A DNA stretch of 64,000 bases from Calliphora vicina (Eukaryota; Arthropoda; Insecta; Diptera; Calliphoridae), in NCBI RefSeq assembly GCF_958450345.1, contig NC_088783.1, forward strand, positions 12,465,701 to 12,529,700, in the 5' to 3' direction. Shown in pieces: positions 11,916 to 22,845 of this stretch (its first letter is position 1; each line of letters opens with the position of its first letter). The position numbers were made by a program, and so were the translations under genes. The notes under the pieces were generated by a model. The model made no database searches, was not told the DNA's origin, and was given only the letters and a program-made list of their open reading frames with translations.

Positions 11916-13700
11916 TATCTGGTATAAAAATACGCTAAAAGCAAAGAAATCAACGATAGTTCATAAATAAATATTTAATTTTTTTTATCTAATTTTTAAA
12001 AAAATTGTGATTATATATTTAAACTGAATGATCGGTAAAACCATTTTATTTTGATTTTATATCATAAAATGTTAAATGAGCTGAAAATAATGCAGCTCTG
12101 TTAACCTAACAGTCTTTGAGTACGAAGTATGTTAGTTTACACATTAACATAGGTAATGTTAAAAAACGGAGCTAACTGACGGAGCTAACTTCACACACAT
12201 ACAAAAATTTCCAAATGAATTATTTTTTCCTGAAGATTTGCGAAAAAGTAAGACCAACAAATCAAAAATTCTTTATAACAATAGTATGAAATACTAAAGT
12301 TAGCAAGTTTTTTGGGTTCAAATACAAAAATTTGTTCATAATCCAAATGAATCATATGGATTTGTTGGAATTCCTAATAAAATATAAAAATTTAAAACAC
12401 TAAACTGGCTTCCAAATTTTATAACAAAACATTTTATATCTGGCATCTCCTGTTTTCTCCATTATTTTCGTGTTATTTTATACCGTTAAAATAATTTCCA
12501 CTCATAGAAGAGAGTTTCATTAGAAGAGTATTTATTAGAGTGGGAGTATGTAATTTTTCACAAATTTTGTTGTTGTTGTTGTTTTTATTTTACATTGGCT
12601 TTATATTTTCATTTTCGGGGGGTGTTTTTTATATTTTGCTCCCTAATTTCTTTCTGTCTATCTCCACTATGCACAAGTTGTTTTTTTTTTTGGTAAATTT
12701 TCTCTATAGGTATTATATTTCTCTAATATTCTTTTTGCACTATTGTTGTTATTTATTATTTTATTATTGCTATTTGTATACAATTTATCAAATAACAGCA
12801 AAAAAAAACACAAATCATTGTTGTTTTAATTCAGTTTATTTTTTTCTTCATTGCGAAAATTAAATGAATCTTTTTCGTTTGCTGTAGCTCTGGTTTTGTG
12901 TATTTATGAATAAAAAGTTTTTCCAAACTTTTCATTGTAATAAAATTTTCTTTCTTTTCATGCTTTCGTTGTCGTCGTCGAAGTTGTTGTTTTTGCTATT
13001 ATTTTATTTGTGAACTTGTTTTTGTTTCATTTCATTTTGCTAGTTTATCCCTTTTGTTTTCCCCATTCGTTGTTGTGAGGAGGTTGTGGAGTACACGACA
13101 AGGTCGTTTGAGATTTTTAGACATTTTCTTGTTCTTGTGCAGGCTGGATGGCTGGCTGACTTGGTTGGCGTTTTTATCTGTAAAAGAGAGTATATTGTTT
13201 AGAGCATCCATATAAAAAGTGTACCATGAATTTGAATTTTCGTTTTTTTTTTTGGTAAATTTCGTTTTCATTTTAATTGTCAGCTGATTCATATATTTTT
13301 GCTAATAATTTTTAAACTATTTAAAAAACTATTAAGAAAATGAAGTACTAAGTTCTTTATTTCAAAGATTCGACTGAATTAATTCTTAATAAAATTAACA
13401 AAATAAAATTAACGCATTCATTATGAATTAATTCATTAGTACTTTCAACGTATTGAATTCATTACTTAGAGAATTGTTTATAATACATAATTATTTCCTT
13501 ATTGAATTTCTCTAGTTTTCTCCAACTCAAATTCATTGCAAATTAGTCTAAAAAAATTTATTGAATTTTTCGATTCGTCCTGCTTATTTATTAACAATAT
13601 CACAATTTCTTTTTTTTAATCTTTGAGAAAAATTTTATTAAGTTACATTTTTGTTAAAATGTATGCTTATTTTTTGGAGATTTTGAAAAAAATTTTTACG
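11916..13700. other. Non-genic AT-rich DNA, TTG-rich block at 12540-13200
   Basis: No convincing gene. The stretch 12560-13200 is rich in ttg/ttt runs and, read on the minus strand, resembles the CAA/CAG-rich untranslated or intronic DNA common in flies. A 107-codon plus-strand frame at 12540 and an 86-codon minus-strand frame at 13032-13292 are mostly low-complexity F/L/Y or K/N residues and match no family I recognise. A small tandem 'cggagctaactga' doublet lies near 12165-12190. Confidence 0.6.
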
Positions 13701-13706
13701 TCTAAC

Positions 13707-13815
13707 CCCCAGTAACACGAAGTCTGGTTATGTTTTAACTAATAGTATATAAAATTATTTTAACCGACAGTATAACTATTAGTTAAGGCATAACCAGACT
13801 TCGTGTTAACAGGAG
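13707..13815. repeat. Short inverted-repeat hairpin (MITE-like)
   Basis: The left arm at 13712-13749 (beginning gtaacacgaagtctggtta) is matched by the inverted arm at 13771-13810 with a few mismatches; the loop is about 21 bp. The outer ends (ccccc / aggag) also pair imperfectly. I could not settle a target-site duplication. It is most likely a tiny foldback transposon derivative; a hairpin RNA precursor is possible but unsupported. Confidence 0.7.
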
Positions 13816-13875
13816 TCAGTTTGGAGTTTATGTGTTATAAAATAATGTTTTTTATGAAAAACTGTTGACAACTAA

Positions 13876-13930
13876 AGGGTGATTTTTTAAGAGCTTTCGG
13901 ATTTGGTTAAAAAGTAAACACATAAAAATT
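13876..13930. repeat. Possible Tc1/mariner-type terminus fragment
   Basis: The text 'agggtgattttttaagagc' near 13876 resembles the terminal sequence of a DDE transposon that I recall as widespread in higher Diptera. Only about 50 bp is present before family-D sequence begins. This rests on recall and a short match. Confidence 0.3.
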
Positions 13931-15565
13931 AGCGAATTCACTTATACCCAGTTTTTGACTTCGTATTTAAATACGTATTTAGTTAATTTTTACTTAAATT
14001 TAAGTTGTATTTAAATACAGTTTAAGTTTTTCAATGCAATATAATTTTTCTTATTTAAATAAGATAAAAGTATGGTAGCACTACTAAATATTAAAAATGT
14101 ATCGATAGTTTTGCATAAAACAGCTGTTCAATCAAAACAAAAATTGATACATCTTGCCCAATAAGAAAGAAAGTTTATTAAACAATAAAATTATTGCTAG
14201 GAAAATGCGCAAAAGAAGCTTCAATTGAACCGCATCAGAATTGTAGTTTTTGCAAGACGCTGTAAAAAAAACTACAGCGCTACAATAGAGTCAAGGCGAA
14301 TTCATACATAGTGGTATCAGTTCTACAAATACAACAATTGGTCTTAACAAATGTCAAAAAACAAAAAAGAAAAATTAAACAAATATGTATTAAAACTTAA
14401 TGTAGTGTAATGTAGGCTTTACTTATTTATGTAAAAAAATAAATATTTTGTTAATACGATTAGAATATGTAGATATTTAAATATAAAAACAAGTTTTGAC
14501 AACTGTAAGAACCAAAAAGCGAAACAAAAAATCATCAGCTGTTTGACTGACTCCACCTTGTATAAATTCTGAATAGAGTGAAAAAACCAAACAAAAGTCA
14601 GCTGTTAAAAACATATGGTAGTTTATGAAACTTAAATAGAATTTAAATGGCCAACGTTAGCCATTTAAGTATCATTTAAAAAAGCACTGAGAAACTCATT
14701 TTCACATTTAAATAGAACTTAAATATAATTCATATTTAAATACGATGTCAAAAAATGGCCCTTAATTGTGAATACATTCAAAACGAACCAATTTATTTTT
14801 ATGATCGACATCTCATTTTGTTTCTATTACATGTGGCTTTGCGATAAAGTAATAAATCTAAACAATTTCTGCCGTTTTCGATTTTTCATGATTTTTTTTA
14901 AAACAAAAAAATTTTATATTTTCACGTAAAAAATATATTTTTTGCTTCAATTGGTTATTACCTATAACTCCTAAACTACTGAGCCGATGAAAATGCAATA
15001 TATATGTGAAAATTTGTACATAGCATGGGGAAAATTTTTTCAAAATTCAATCAATCGAAAGAAGAACATTAACTACTCAATTTTATGTATATCAAACAAA
15101 AAAATTAAAATTTTTTGAAAATGAGCAAATTCACTTAATTGTGAATACATTCAAATGGAATCAATCGATATCTCATTTTGTAACTATTACATGTGGCTTT
15201 ACAGCAAAGCAATAAATCTGAACAATTTCTGCCGTTTTCGATTTTTCATGAATTTTTTGAAACAAAAAAAATTTGCTATTTTCACGTTATTGTAACTTAG
15301 AAACTACTGAGCCGATTGAAACGCAATATTAAAACTTTAATAATATCGGACTAACAGTTTTTGAGTTATCATTAATTATGTGGGGAAACGTCTAAAAAAT
15401 TTAAAATTTTACTTAAAAATTTTTTTTAAAAAAAATCTCTCCTTAGATTTTAATATTTGGACCATATTTGTGCTACTGTAACAACAGTACATCAAAATTG
15501 TGTAGTGGTTTAAAAAGCCTCTAAAATTTTTTCTATTTTGTTGCCCTGTGTTATCAAACAATTCT
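13931..15565 (+). repeat. Family D element, copy 1 (interrupted)
   Basis: Starts with 'agcgaattcactta' (13931), is split by a nested element at 13945-14761, and resumes 'attgtgaatacattc'. Two subrepeats of about 370 bp follow ('gagcaaattcacttaattg' near 15123). Each carries the ordered blocks 'tatctcattttgt', 'atgtggcttt', 'tttctgccgttttcg', 'aaactactgagccgat'. It ends with 'ttttgttgccctgtgt' near 15558. The left terminus is missing compared with the long-arm copy at 17.2-18.96 kb. No transposase is seen, so it is a non-autonomous repeat. Confidence 0.75.
13945..14761. mobile_element. 817-bp PIF/Harbinger-like non-autonomous element
   Basis: It lies inside family D and is flanked by a 3-bp duplication TTA (13942-13944 and 14762-14764). 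Removing it restores the family-D text 'gcgaattcacttaattgtg' seen intact at 22.87 kb. The right terminus read inverted begins GGGCCATTTTTTGACATCG. The left reads TACCCAGTTTTTGACTTCG, so the inverted repeats are clear over about 25 bp but decayed at the tip. Both ends hold the palindrome-rich 'gtatttaaatac' motif. The superfamily is inferred from the TWA-type duplication and the GGGCC tip. Confidence 0.72.
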
Positions 15566-15579
15566 TAGGGCCCTATCAG

Positions 15580-15720
15580 ACAGATGGACGGACATAGATA
15601 GATCGTCGTAGAATGTTACGAGGACCCAGAATATACATATATATGTATAATGTGGGCCTGTGACAAATATTTTGATGTGGTATAAACGGAATAACAAAAT
15701 CAATATACCCTCTTTCTTTG
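15580..15720 (+). repeat. INE-1/Helentron-like 3' terminal fragment
   Basis: Contains the block order typical of this class: 'cagatggacggacat', then 'agaatatacatatatatgta', then 'gataaacggaataac'-like text, then 'aatataccctctttc'. Only the 3' part is present, directly after the family-D end. Confidence 0.6.
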
Positions 15721-16820
15721 TTTATAGTGGATACACAAATCACTAGCAGATCTTTATGCCAACCACTGGTTTAGATCCCTTCAAAAAATCAGTTTTCTTC
15801 TCCAAATCTTCAATTCTTTTACAACCCAATTAAAAGCAAATTTATTGACCGTAAACAATTTTATTATAACACAAAGTTTGCATTGAGATAACAAAACTAA
15901 CAAAGCAACTGAAATAAAGTAAAATCGAATAATATTTAATGCTTTAAAATGGCTATCATAAAAAATAATACAAGAAGCAGTCAGTCAGTCAAGTCAGTAC
16001 ATTAAGAGAAAATACATTAAAATCATAATAATAACAATAATATTTTCAATCTTGTGTGTGCTTGTACGTGATTTTGCAACAATTGCATTTTGGATTCAGT
16101 ATTTTACTTCTTGTATGAGTTTGTGAGTAAGTATTTTAGAGTATTTGTTATTAATGCTTCTAATAAGGGGATTATATACAATTTTTAGCATTGTCTTTGA
16201 ATTTTGAAAAGCACTAAATTAAAAAAATAAAAAATTGTATTTTTCAAAGGATATTTTATGTCAAAGTAAATTTATGAATAGAAATGTCTTAAAAAAAGTT
16301 GATAGAAAGAATTTAGATTCATATAAAACTTGTTTATGTTCAATTTCATTACAATATTATTTATTTTAAGGCGATTATGAATGTTCAAATCATAAAAAAG
16401 CACTGAAAAGGGTGCTAAAAGCACTGAGTTGACCACACTGGACATTTTATTTATAAAATATGTACACACACACACATGTATGTATGTATTTTCTTACATA
16501 AAGTTATAAGAGGAAGTAAGAGCAAAAAGAAAAAAATGGAAATAATCAAATGTACCATGTAACGTTCTTAGAAATAAATTTTGTATTTAAATATTCTTAT
16601 GTCCGTTTCCTTATACTGTTTAAGTTCGTTTTCTGTTAGGACAAATAATAATATTTGTATGTATGTAATACCATGCACTTAGTAAATATTTATATATTTT
16701 GTGTAAGTTTGTGTATAACATTGAATGCAATTTGCAATTGTATAAAATATTTTACAATACTGTAACATTACATACATTCACAAAAGTTCATACATACATG
16801 CATGCATGTATACTATCTAC
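15721..16820. other. Unassigned AT-rich DNA
   Basis: No gene or recognisable element seen. Contains simple repeats such as the ca/tgta runs at 16460-16490 and the 'catacatgcatgcatgtat' palindrome-like run near 16793-16811. Confidence 0.6.
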
Positions 16821-16821
16821 A

Positions 16822-16962
16822 TAAGGGTGGCCCTTATTTTGCATTTTTTGGATTTTCAAAGTCTAAAATTGTTCTCAGTAATCCAAAAAATAAATGCTGA
16901 AATTTTTATCAAAATCGGTTAAAGGTTATACACGTTATTTGATGTTAAAACATACAATTTAA
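16822..16962 (+). repeat. Family E fragment, copy 1
   Basis: Begins 'ataagggtggcccttat' and aligns block by block with 26488-26640 ('aaaattgttctcagtaatcc' against the ttttccatcatcgc stretch, then 'taaatgctgaaa' and 'aaaatcggttaaaggtt'). The terminus 'agggtggc' suggests a Tc1/mariner-type end, but no transposase or second end is visible. Confidence 0.5.
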
Positions 16963-17205
16963 AATAGTGATACATTTTTACCTTTTAAAAACAATGGTTT
17001 ATTAATTTAAATAAACCTAATTCTTTTAATTGCAAATTAAAGCGATCAGTAGTTTAAAAATTATAACAACTCTTTATTTATTCAAATTTACACAACAATT
17101 TTAATAGTCACTCTCTTTTAATACACAAACTTATATTACACACTTTAAGAACACAATGGTAATACGGTTGATGTTAACTTTAACAGCGTCATATTCTAGA
17201 AGTCT
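16963..17205 (-). repeat. Decayed LTR fragment (same family as the solo LTR)
   Basis: Read on the minus strand, this matches the 3' part of the LTR at 20553-21131: 'ttaccttttaaaaacaatgg', 'taaataaacc', 'attgcaaattaaa', 'aacaactctttatttatt' and 'agtcactc' occur in the same order. The terminal bases and the distal portion are lost. Confidence 0.65.
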
Positions 17206-18962
17206 CATGAATAACACAGGTCAACAGCAAAAAAGGCATGAATAACCACTATATTGTCTTGATACATCATGGCTACCTAAGTACAAATATGGTCCAAATT
17301 TTAAATTCTATGGAGAGGTATTTTTTTAAAAGTTTTTAAGTAAAATTGTGAATTTTTTTTAGACTTTTCTCCACATAATTAATGATAGCTCAAAACTAAT
17401 TAGTCCGATATTATTAAAATAAACTTGAAAAAATTTAGATTTATATAAACTTTAATACGCTTATATATTAAGTTTTAATCGGCTCAGTAGTTTCGGAGTT
17501 ATAATAACAAGTTTAAACAAAAAATAAATTTTCTACGTGAAAATAGCAATTTTTTTTTGTTTTAAAAAAATCATGAAAAATCGAAAACGAAAGAAATTGT
17601 TCAGGTTTATTGCTTTATCTCCGAGCCATATCGATCATAAAAATTTGTTAATTCTTTTCGAATTTATTCATAATTAAGTAAATTCGCTCATTTTCACCAA
17701 ATTTTAGTTTTTCGTTTCAGATGCATCAAATTGACCAGTTAATGTTCTTCTCTTGATTAATTGAATTTCGAAAACATTTTCCCCATGCTATGTAAAAATT
17801 TTCACTTATATATTGTATTTCAATCGGCTCAGTAGTTTCGGAGTTATAATAACAAATTGAAGTAAAAACTATATTTTCACGTGAAAATTAATTTTTTTTT
17901 GTTTTAAAAAAATCATGAAAAATATAAAACGGCAGAAAGTGTTAAGATGTATTGCTTTATCGTCGAGCCACATATAATAGCAACAAAATGAGATATCGGC
18001 GATAAAACTGGATGGATTATTTTCGAATTTATTCACAATTAAGTGAATTAGCTCATTTCACAAAATTTTAATTTTTTGTTTGATTTACATAAAATTGTGT
18101 AGTGAGTCTTCTTCTTTCGATTAATTGAATTTTGAAACATTTTCCCCATGTACAAACATTCCCTATGTACAAAATTTTCGCATATATATTTCGTTTCAAT
18201 CGACTCAGTAGTTTCGGAGTTATACTAACAAGTTGAAGCAAAACATATATTTTTTATTTATTTGAAAATAGATTTTTTTTTGTTTTAAAAAAATCATGAA
18301 AAATCGAAAACGGCAGAAAATGTTAAGATTTATTATTTTATCGCAAAGCCACATGTAATAGGAACAAAATGAGGTATCGATCATAAAAATCGATGGATTG
18401 TTTTTGAATTACGTGAATTCGTTCATTTTCACAAACTTACTGTTTGTCTTTTCGAATTTATTCACAATAAAGTGAATAAATTCAAAAAAAATTAATGGAT
18501 TTTTATGATCGATATCTCATTTTGTTTCTATTATATGTGGCTTTGCGATTAAATAATAAATCTTTTTCGATTCTGCCGAAATCTGCCGTTTTCGATTTTT
18601 CATAATTTTTTTAAAACAAAAAAAAAAATGCTATTTTCACGTAAAATACATATTTTTTGTTCAATTTGTTATTATAACTCCGAAACTACTGAGCCGATTA
18701 ACACGCAATATATAAACAGATTAAAGCTTATACAAATTAAATTTTTTTTAAGTTTATTTTAATAATATCGGACTAATTAGTTTTGAGTTATCATTAATTA
18801 TGTGGAGAAACATCTAAACAAATTCATATTTTTTTTTTAAAAAACCTCTCCATAGAATTTAAAATTTTGACCATATTTGTACTCTGGAACCACAATACAA
18901 CAAAATTGTGTAGTGGTTTAAAAAGCCTCTAAAATTTTTTCGATTTTGTTGCCCTGTGTAGT
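17206..18962. mobile_element. Family D long-inverted-arm (foldback-like) element
   Basis: The left end (acacaggtcaacagc) and the right end (ttttgttgccctgtgt) are inverted relatives, and the similarity continues inward through 'tacaaatatggtcc' and 'ctatggagaggt'. The left arm reads in reverse and contains about three 340-380-bp subrepeats ('gtagtttcggagttata' at about 17488, 17830 and 18212). The right arm reads forward with one. The turning point is near 18440-18470. The arms are unequal because their subrepeat numbers differ. No coding capacity or clear target duplication was found. Confidence 0.75.
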
Positions 18963-19018
18963 CTAACAGAAAATACTCGATTGTACTATTTCCACAATGA
19001 TCAACTAGAGTTTTTAAA

Positions 19019-19046
19019 GCTGTTATTAACAAATGTTAATAACAGC
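19019..19046. repeat. 28-bp perfect hairpin
   Basis: GCTGTTATTAAC and GTTAATAACAGC are exact inverted arms of 12 bp around a 4-bp loop. It sits just outside family D; no function is assigned. Confidence 0.7.
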
Positions 19047-19795
19047 GTGTTGTCAAACCTGCTGATGAACACAATAAACACAGTATAGTTGTCATAACCA
19101 TGCCGAATCATGTTTTTTTCTCTGCATTTATACAACAATTGTGTGATGATAGCAAGAAATATTTGCGTAGGTTTTAAACATTAGAACCCAGCAAATCAGA
19201 ATAGAAGTATCTACTTCTAAGCGTATTACATTTTCATCACTTCCCAAATAGTATTAAGTACATATTTAAGCGTCCTTTAAGGGTTAACTCTAACAACTGT
19301 ACAATTGTTTATACATATAAGTCAATACAATGAAGTCTCTCATTGTGGTGAAAATATCATTGATAAATTTGAGTAATTAAGTTTTTGTCGGTTTTTTTGA
19401 AAGTTGTTTTTTGCTGGGAAATTATTTTTCGTTTTAATCCAAAACCTCTGTATGACATTTCATTTCATTTTGAAAGTAGCAAAACATTTTGTATAACTTT
19501 TTGTTTTGTTATTTATAAAACTAATTAAAATAAACTTTATATTTAATGCTTTTTGTACTTAACATTTTCGTAATAAATATTCAAAAAGTTTTTTAAAAAA
19601 ACAATATTTCTAGAATACATTAAAACTCGGTTATTTAATTTCAAGAAAGACAGACTGACATAAATGAAAACTAAGTAAATATTACAACTCGAGTGTTTTG
19701 TAGTTTTATCAATATTAGTTTATTTTATTTGTAGCTTTATATATAGAGCAGGGATGGGAAATTGTGAACTTAATAATATATGTACTTATATGCTC

Positions 19796-19885
19796 TTTTC
19801 AAACGAATCACTTGCTTTTGGTAGTTTCCTGTGATGGTCTGGTCGGACTTCAGCTGCTTATAATAGGTACGACCCTTTTGAATCC
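19796..19885 (-). pseudogene. Mariner transposase fragment
   Basis: Contains 'aaacgaatcacttgc', 'tttcctgtgatggtctggt' and 'cagctgcttataatagg', which match the minus-strand mariner relic at 33325-33400. There the same stretch reads in frame as a YYELLK...QTITG...LYRTQL-like peptide, a known mariner block C-terminal to the catalytic core. The sequence then jumps to 'ccattttcatcgtaagta', so an internal segment is deleted. Only about 90 bp survive. Confidence 0.7.
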
Positions 19886-19919
19886 ATTTTCATCGTAAGT
19901 AAAAAGTCGGTGTTATTTT

Positions 19920-20455
19920 TGCAAAAAAGTGATAATTTTCTCAGGCTCATATCTGGCAAACAGTTTGGAATTTTGATTTACTCTCTGAGGCAAAATTGTA
20001 GCCCTTGTCATAAAGAACCAAAATTGTGAACATATAAAATCAAAAAAACTTTATCTTCAAGATCAAAATCGCAAAAAACTTTAAAAAATTCGAAATAAAT
20101 TTAGAAATTAAATTTTTTAAAGCGGCCTAAAAGTATGCTTTAGTTTATAATAATTTAATAACACTTCATTCCTTTAGTTTTTTCTTACTAACTTATATTG
20201 ACCTACATAAACGGTGTTAAGAATCATTCCCAGGAAGTTCTAGAAAGTTGTTTATTAAGATCTTAGGTACATTTTTGTAGTTGATTGTTTCCTTAAATTT
20301 TGAATGATTTGCTACCTATGGACCTGAACAGGGGAAAAAAGGTAACAAAAATCGAATTTTATATGTTCACAATTTTTGTTCATTATGACAAGGGCTAAAC
20401 TTTGCCTCAGAGAGTAAATCAAAATTCCGAACTGTTAGCATGACTCAAAAAATTG
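19920..20455. repeat. Family F inverted-repeat element
   Basis: The left arm (about 19930-20042, including 'attttgatttactctctgag' and 'cccttgtcat') is inverted at about 20345-20450 with high identity over roughly 80 bp. The interior is unrelated AT-rich DNA. A related single-arm copy lies at 50690-50935 in the opposite orientation. Confidence 0.72.
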
Positions 20456-20818
20456 CATACAGTAATTTTTCAATTACGTGATAAACCTTCGAATTTCCTA
20501 ACCTATAGTCTAATTTTCATTTTCTTACCTTTTGAGTAACTTTTATTTATATTGTTACGAAATTGTAGTTGAATTCAAATATAGCTATTTTAATGGCTGA
20601 TTTAAAAGTAGCATAATGCTTTCAAATAGCAGTGCTGTAATAGCAAACTGTAACATATCTGTGAGCATTATTAACATTGAATAAAAGCTTTCAGTAGGCC
20701 ATTGATCTTAAGTATGGCAACGCTGTTTGCTGCGACCGTATATTCGAATTCGAATATTCAGTTAAAGAACATTGTAGAAAGTACACCACAGAGCAATCTA
20801 GAGTGCAGATGGCAGTGT

Positions 20819-20826
20819 TATAAATA
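20819..20826 (+). promoter_or_regulatory. TATA box of the solo LTR
   Basis: TATAAATA sits about 266 bp into the LTR, with a T-T-A-G-T-G initiator-like sequence about 25-30 bp downstream. Position and sequence fit a retrotransposon U3 promoter; activity is not shown. Confidence 0.6.
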
Positions 20827-21015
20827 GTGGCAGAGGTTGCAGTAGTTAGTGAGTTTATCAGAGACGCTATTCAAATAAATATCAACTGAGTGCCTTAAAT
20901 TTATTTTAAAGTGAATTCGTGTACATTATAAAGTGTGTCTGTATTTCTGCGAATTTATAAACGTGTATAAAAAACATTGAGTGACTATTTAATTCTGTTG
21001 TTGTTGTACATTTTA

Positions 21016-21025
21016 AATAAATAAA
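21016..21025 (+). promoter_or_regulatory. Polyadenylation signal of the solo LTR
   Basis: Overlapping AATAAA hexamers (21016-21021 and 21020-21025) lie about 106 bp before the LTR end, consistent with the R region. Confidence 0.5.
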
Positions 21026-21135
21026 GAGTTGTTACAATTTTTAAACTATAAACGGCTTTTATTTGCAATCAAAAGTATCGGGTTTATTTAAAGGAAATAA
21101 ACCAACGTTTTGAAAAGGTTAAAACGTAACAATAT

Positions 21136-21715
21136 AGTTTGCAAATTTCAATTTTCCAAGCATGATTTAAATATTAATATTTCATATATTTTTAAGTGAA
21201 TATTGTATTTATTTTTTAGCAGTTTTTGCTTTTTATTCACTTTAGATACTATGAAACTTACATTAAAATTTGTGTATGATAAAAAGTTATAAATATTTGA
21301 TATGTCGTCCATTATTCATAATTTCCGGGAAATTTTGTAAGGAAAAGTTGTTCATGATAGTCATGAATAAATATTTAATTTTTTTTAAATTTTGAAATAA
21401 TTAAATTTTTTTATTTTTCTACAGCAAAGAAACATGAGATATGCGACTATGTCACATTGAGAACATAATTATAACATTTTGTTGCACAATTTTCACAAAT
21501 TTAATGAATTTTAGATATTTTATTTCCAAAATTTTAAGCAAATTTTTTTATATTTTAACAAAAAATTAATTGCAAACAAAAATTTAATAAAAATAATTAT
21601 TTATCTTTCTTACATTAATTCATGTAAAAACAAGTGAGAGAAAAATTATTCTTTCAAATAAAAATTATAAATATTTTTTCAAAATTGTTTTTATTTTAAA
21701 TTTAAAAATTTTTAT
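21136..21715. other. Unassigned T/A-rich DNA
   Basis: Low-complexity AT-rich sequence; no gene or element boundary is visible before the family-C similarity starts near 21720. Confidence 0.5.
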
Positions 21716-21719
21716 TTTT

Positions 21720-22095
21720 AAATTTTTTTATATTTATTAGTGATAAAAGAATTTATGACAACAAAAATTTTTTGTTAAACAAAAATTGGGGTTACAAAAT
21801 ATTTTTCCGATTTTGATCCATTGTAGGTCCACTTACTATGGCCTTATATACGACGTTGCAAAGGACTTTTAAATATGCATCATTAGTTATCCATATTGTC
21901 TATATTAATTACCTAGTAATCCAGATATAAATCAAAAATTATCCAAAAATAGAGGTTGTCCTGGGTTTTTCCTTATATCTCAGCGATTTGTGGGCCGATT
22001 TTCTCGATTCTAAATATTAACCGAACGAGGTCTATAGCGGATATATTGATGTGTGAATCATGTTATTGTAACAAGTATTTTAACAAAAACAAAAC
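21720..22095 (+). repeat. Family C (INE-like) internal fragment
   Basis: Shares the ordered blocks 'ccgattttgatccattgtag', 'atatccatattgtctatatt', 'agtaatccagatata', 'atatctcagc' and 'tttgtgggccgattttctcg' with the full copy at 49529-50227. The termini are absent, and the fragment runs straight into family A. Confidence 0.7.
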
Positions 22096-22104
22096 ACATG
22101 TAAA

Positions 22105-22837
22105 AACAAGTACGAAAGTATGGTCGGTCAAGCCCGACCATATAATACCCTACACTAAGTAAAATAGCAAAAACATTTTTCTTTTAAAATTTCAATAATT
22201 TATATTTTTGAGTGATTTTCGGAAGAGGGGTTATATGGGGGCTATGACCAATTATGGACCGATCACCATGAAATTAGGTCGTGTGATTTATGTCTATATT
22301 AAAGTTAACTATGTTGAATTTTGTGTGTATACCAACATTTTTAAGCTATTTATGCACGTTAAAGTGATTTTCGGAAGCGGGTCTATATGGGAGCTATGAC
22401 TAATTATGGACCGATCGTAACAAAATTTGGTGACATGAATTTTGTGTATATAAAACTTATTTGGACCGAAATTTGTGGAGATACATATATAAATTAAACA
22501 TTTATGACCGATAAAGTCCAATTTCGGGAGGACATTTGTATGGGGGCTACGTGAAATGATGGACCGATTTCTGCCAGTTTCAATGGGCTTGGTCCTTGAG
22601 CCGAAAAAATAATATGTACCAAATTTGATCGACATATCTTCAAAATTGTTTATATGGACAGACAGCCAGCCGACCAGCCGACCAGCCAGACAGACGGACG
22701 GACATCGTTTAATCGACTCAGAAAGTGATTCTAAGTCGATCGTACTTTAAAGAGGGTGTTAGACTAATATGTTTGGGCGTTACAAACATCTGCACAAACG
22801 CATTATACCCTCCCCACTATGGTGGTATAGGGTATAA
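22105..22837 (+). mobile_element. Family A INE/Helentron-like element, copy 1
   Basis: Starts 'acaagtacgaaagta', followed by the hairpin TGGTCGG-tcaagc-CCGACCA (22121-22140) and 'ataataccctacactaag'. The interior has two tandem units beginning 'gattttcggaag' (about 22213 and 22367). It continues with 'ccagacagacggacggacat', 'aatcgactcagaaagtg' and 'gggcgttacaaacatctgca', and ends in the hairpin 'accctccccac-tat-ggtggtatagggt'. The layout (5' hairpin, central repeats, GACGGACGGACAT block, terminal tatacccnn/gggtata stem) is that of DINE-1/INE-1 non-autonomous Helentrons. No protein is encoded. Confidence 0.8.
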
Positions 22838-22845
22838 TTACAGTC

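Larger units (their letters stand above)
20553..21131 (+). mobile_element. Solo LTR of a gypsy-type retrotransposon
   Basis: The 579-bp unit begins TGTTACGAAA and ends AACGTAACA, giving TGTTACG/CGTAACA terminal inverted repeats, and is bounded by a perfect 4-bp duplication ATAT (20549-20552 and 21132-21135). It contains a TATA box and a polyadenylation signal in the right order. No primer-binding site, gag or pol follows, so this is a solo LTR left by recombination between two LTRs. Assignment to Ty3/gypsy rests on the 4-bp duplication and general form. Decayed relatives lie at 16963-17205 and 48371-48520 on the minus strand. Confidence 0.85.

Noticed and set aside
12540..12863. 107-codon hydrophobic protein
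   Set aside because: The frame is made of T-rich low-complexity DNA (F, L, Y, I runs) with no start context or domain.
13707..13815. microRNA precursor
   Set aside because: The hairpin is good, but the outer ends also pair like transposon tips, and there is no evidence of expression; kept as MITE-like.
16460..16490. Simple ca/tgta repeats as a regulatory site
   Set aside because: Short ordinary microsatellites with no further context.
22208..22399. Conserved small protein 'MTNYGPITMKLGRVIYVY' in all family-A copies
   Set aside because: The frame lies in the internal tandem unit, is broken differently in each copy, and the element class is noncoding.
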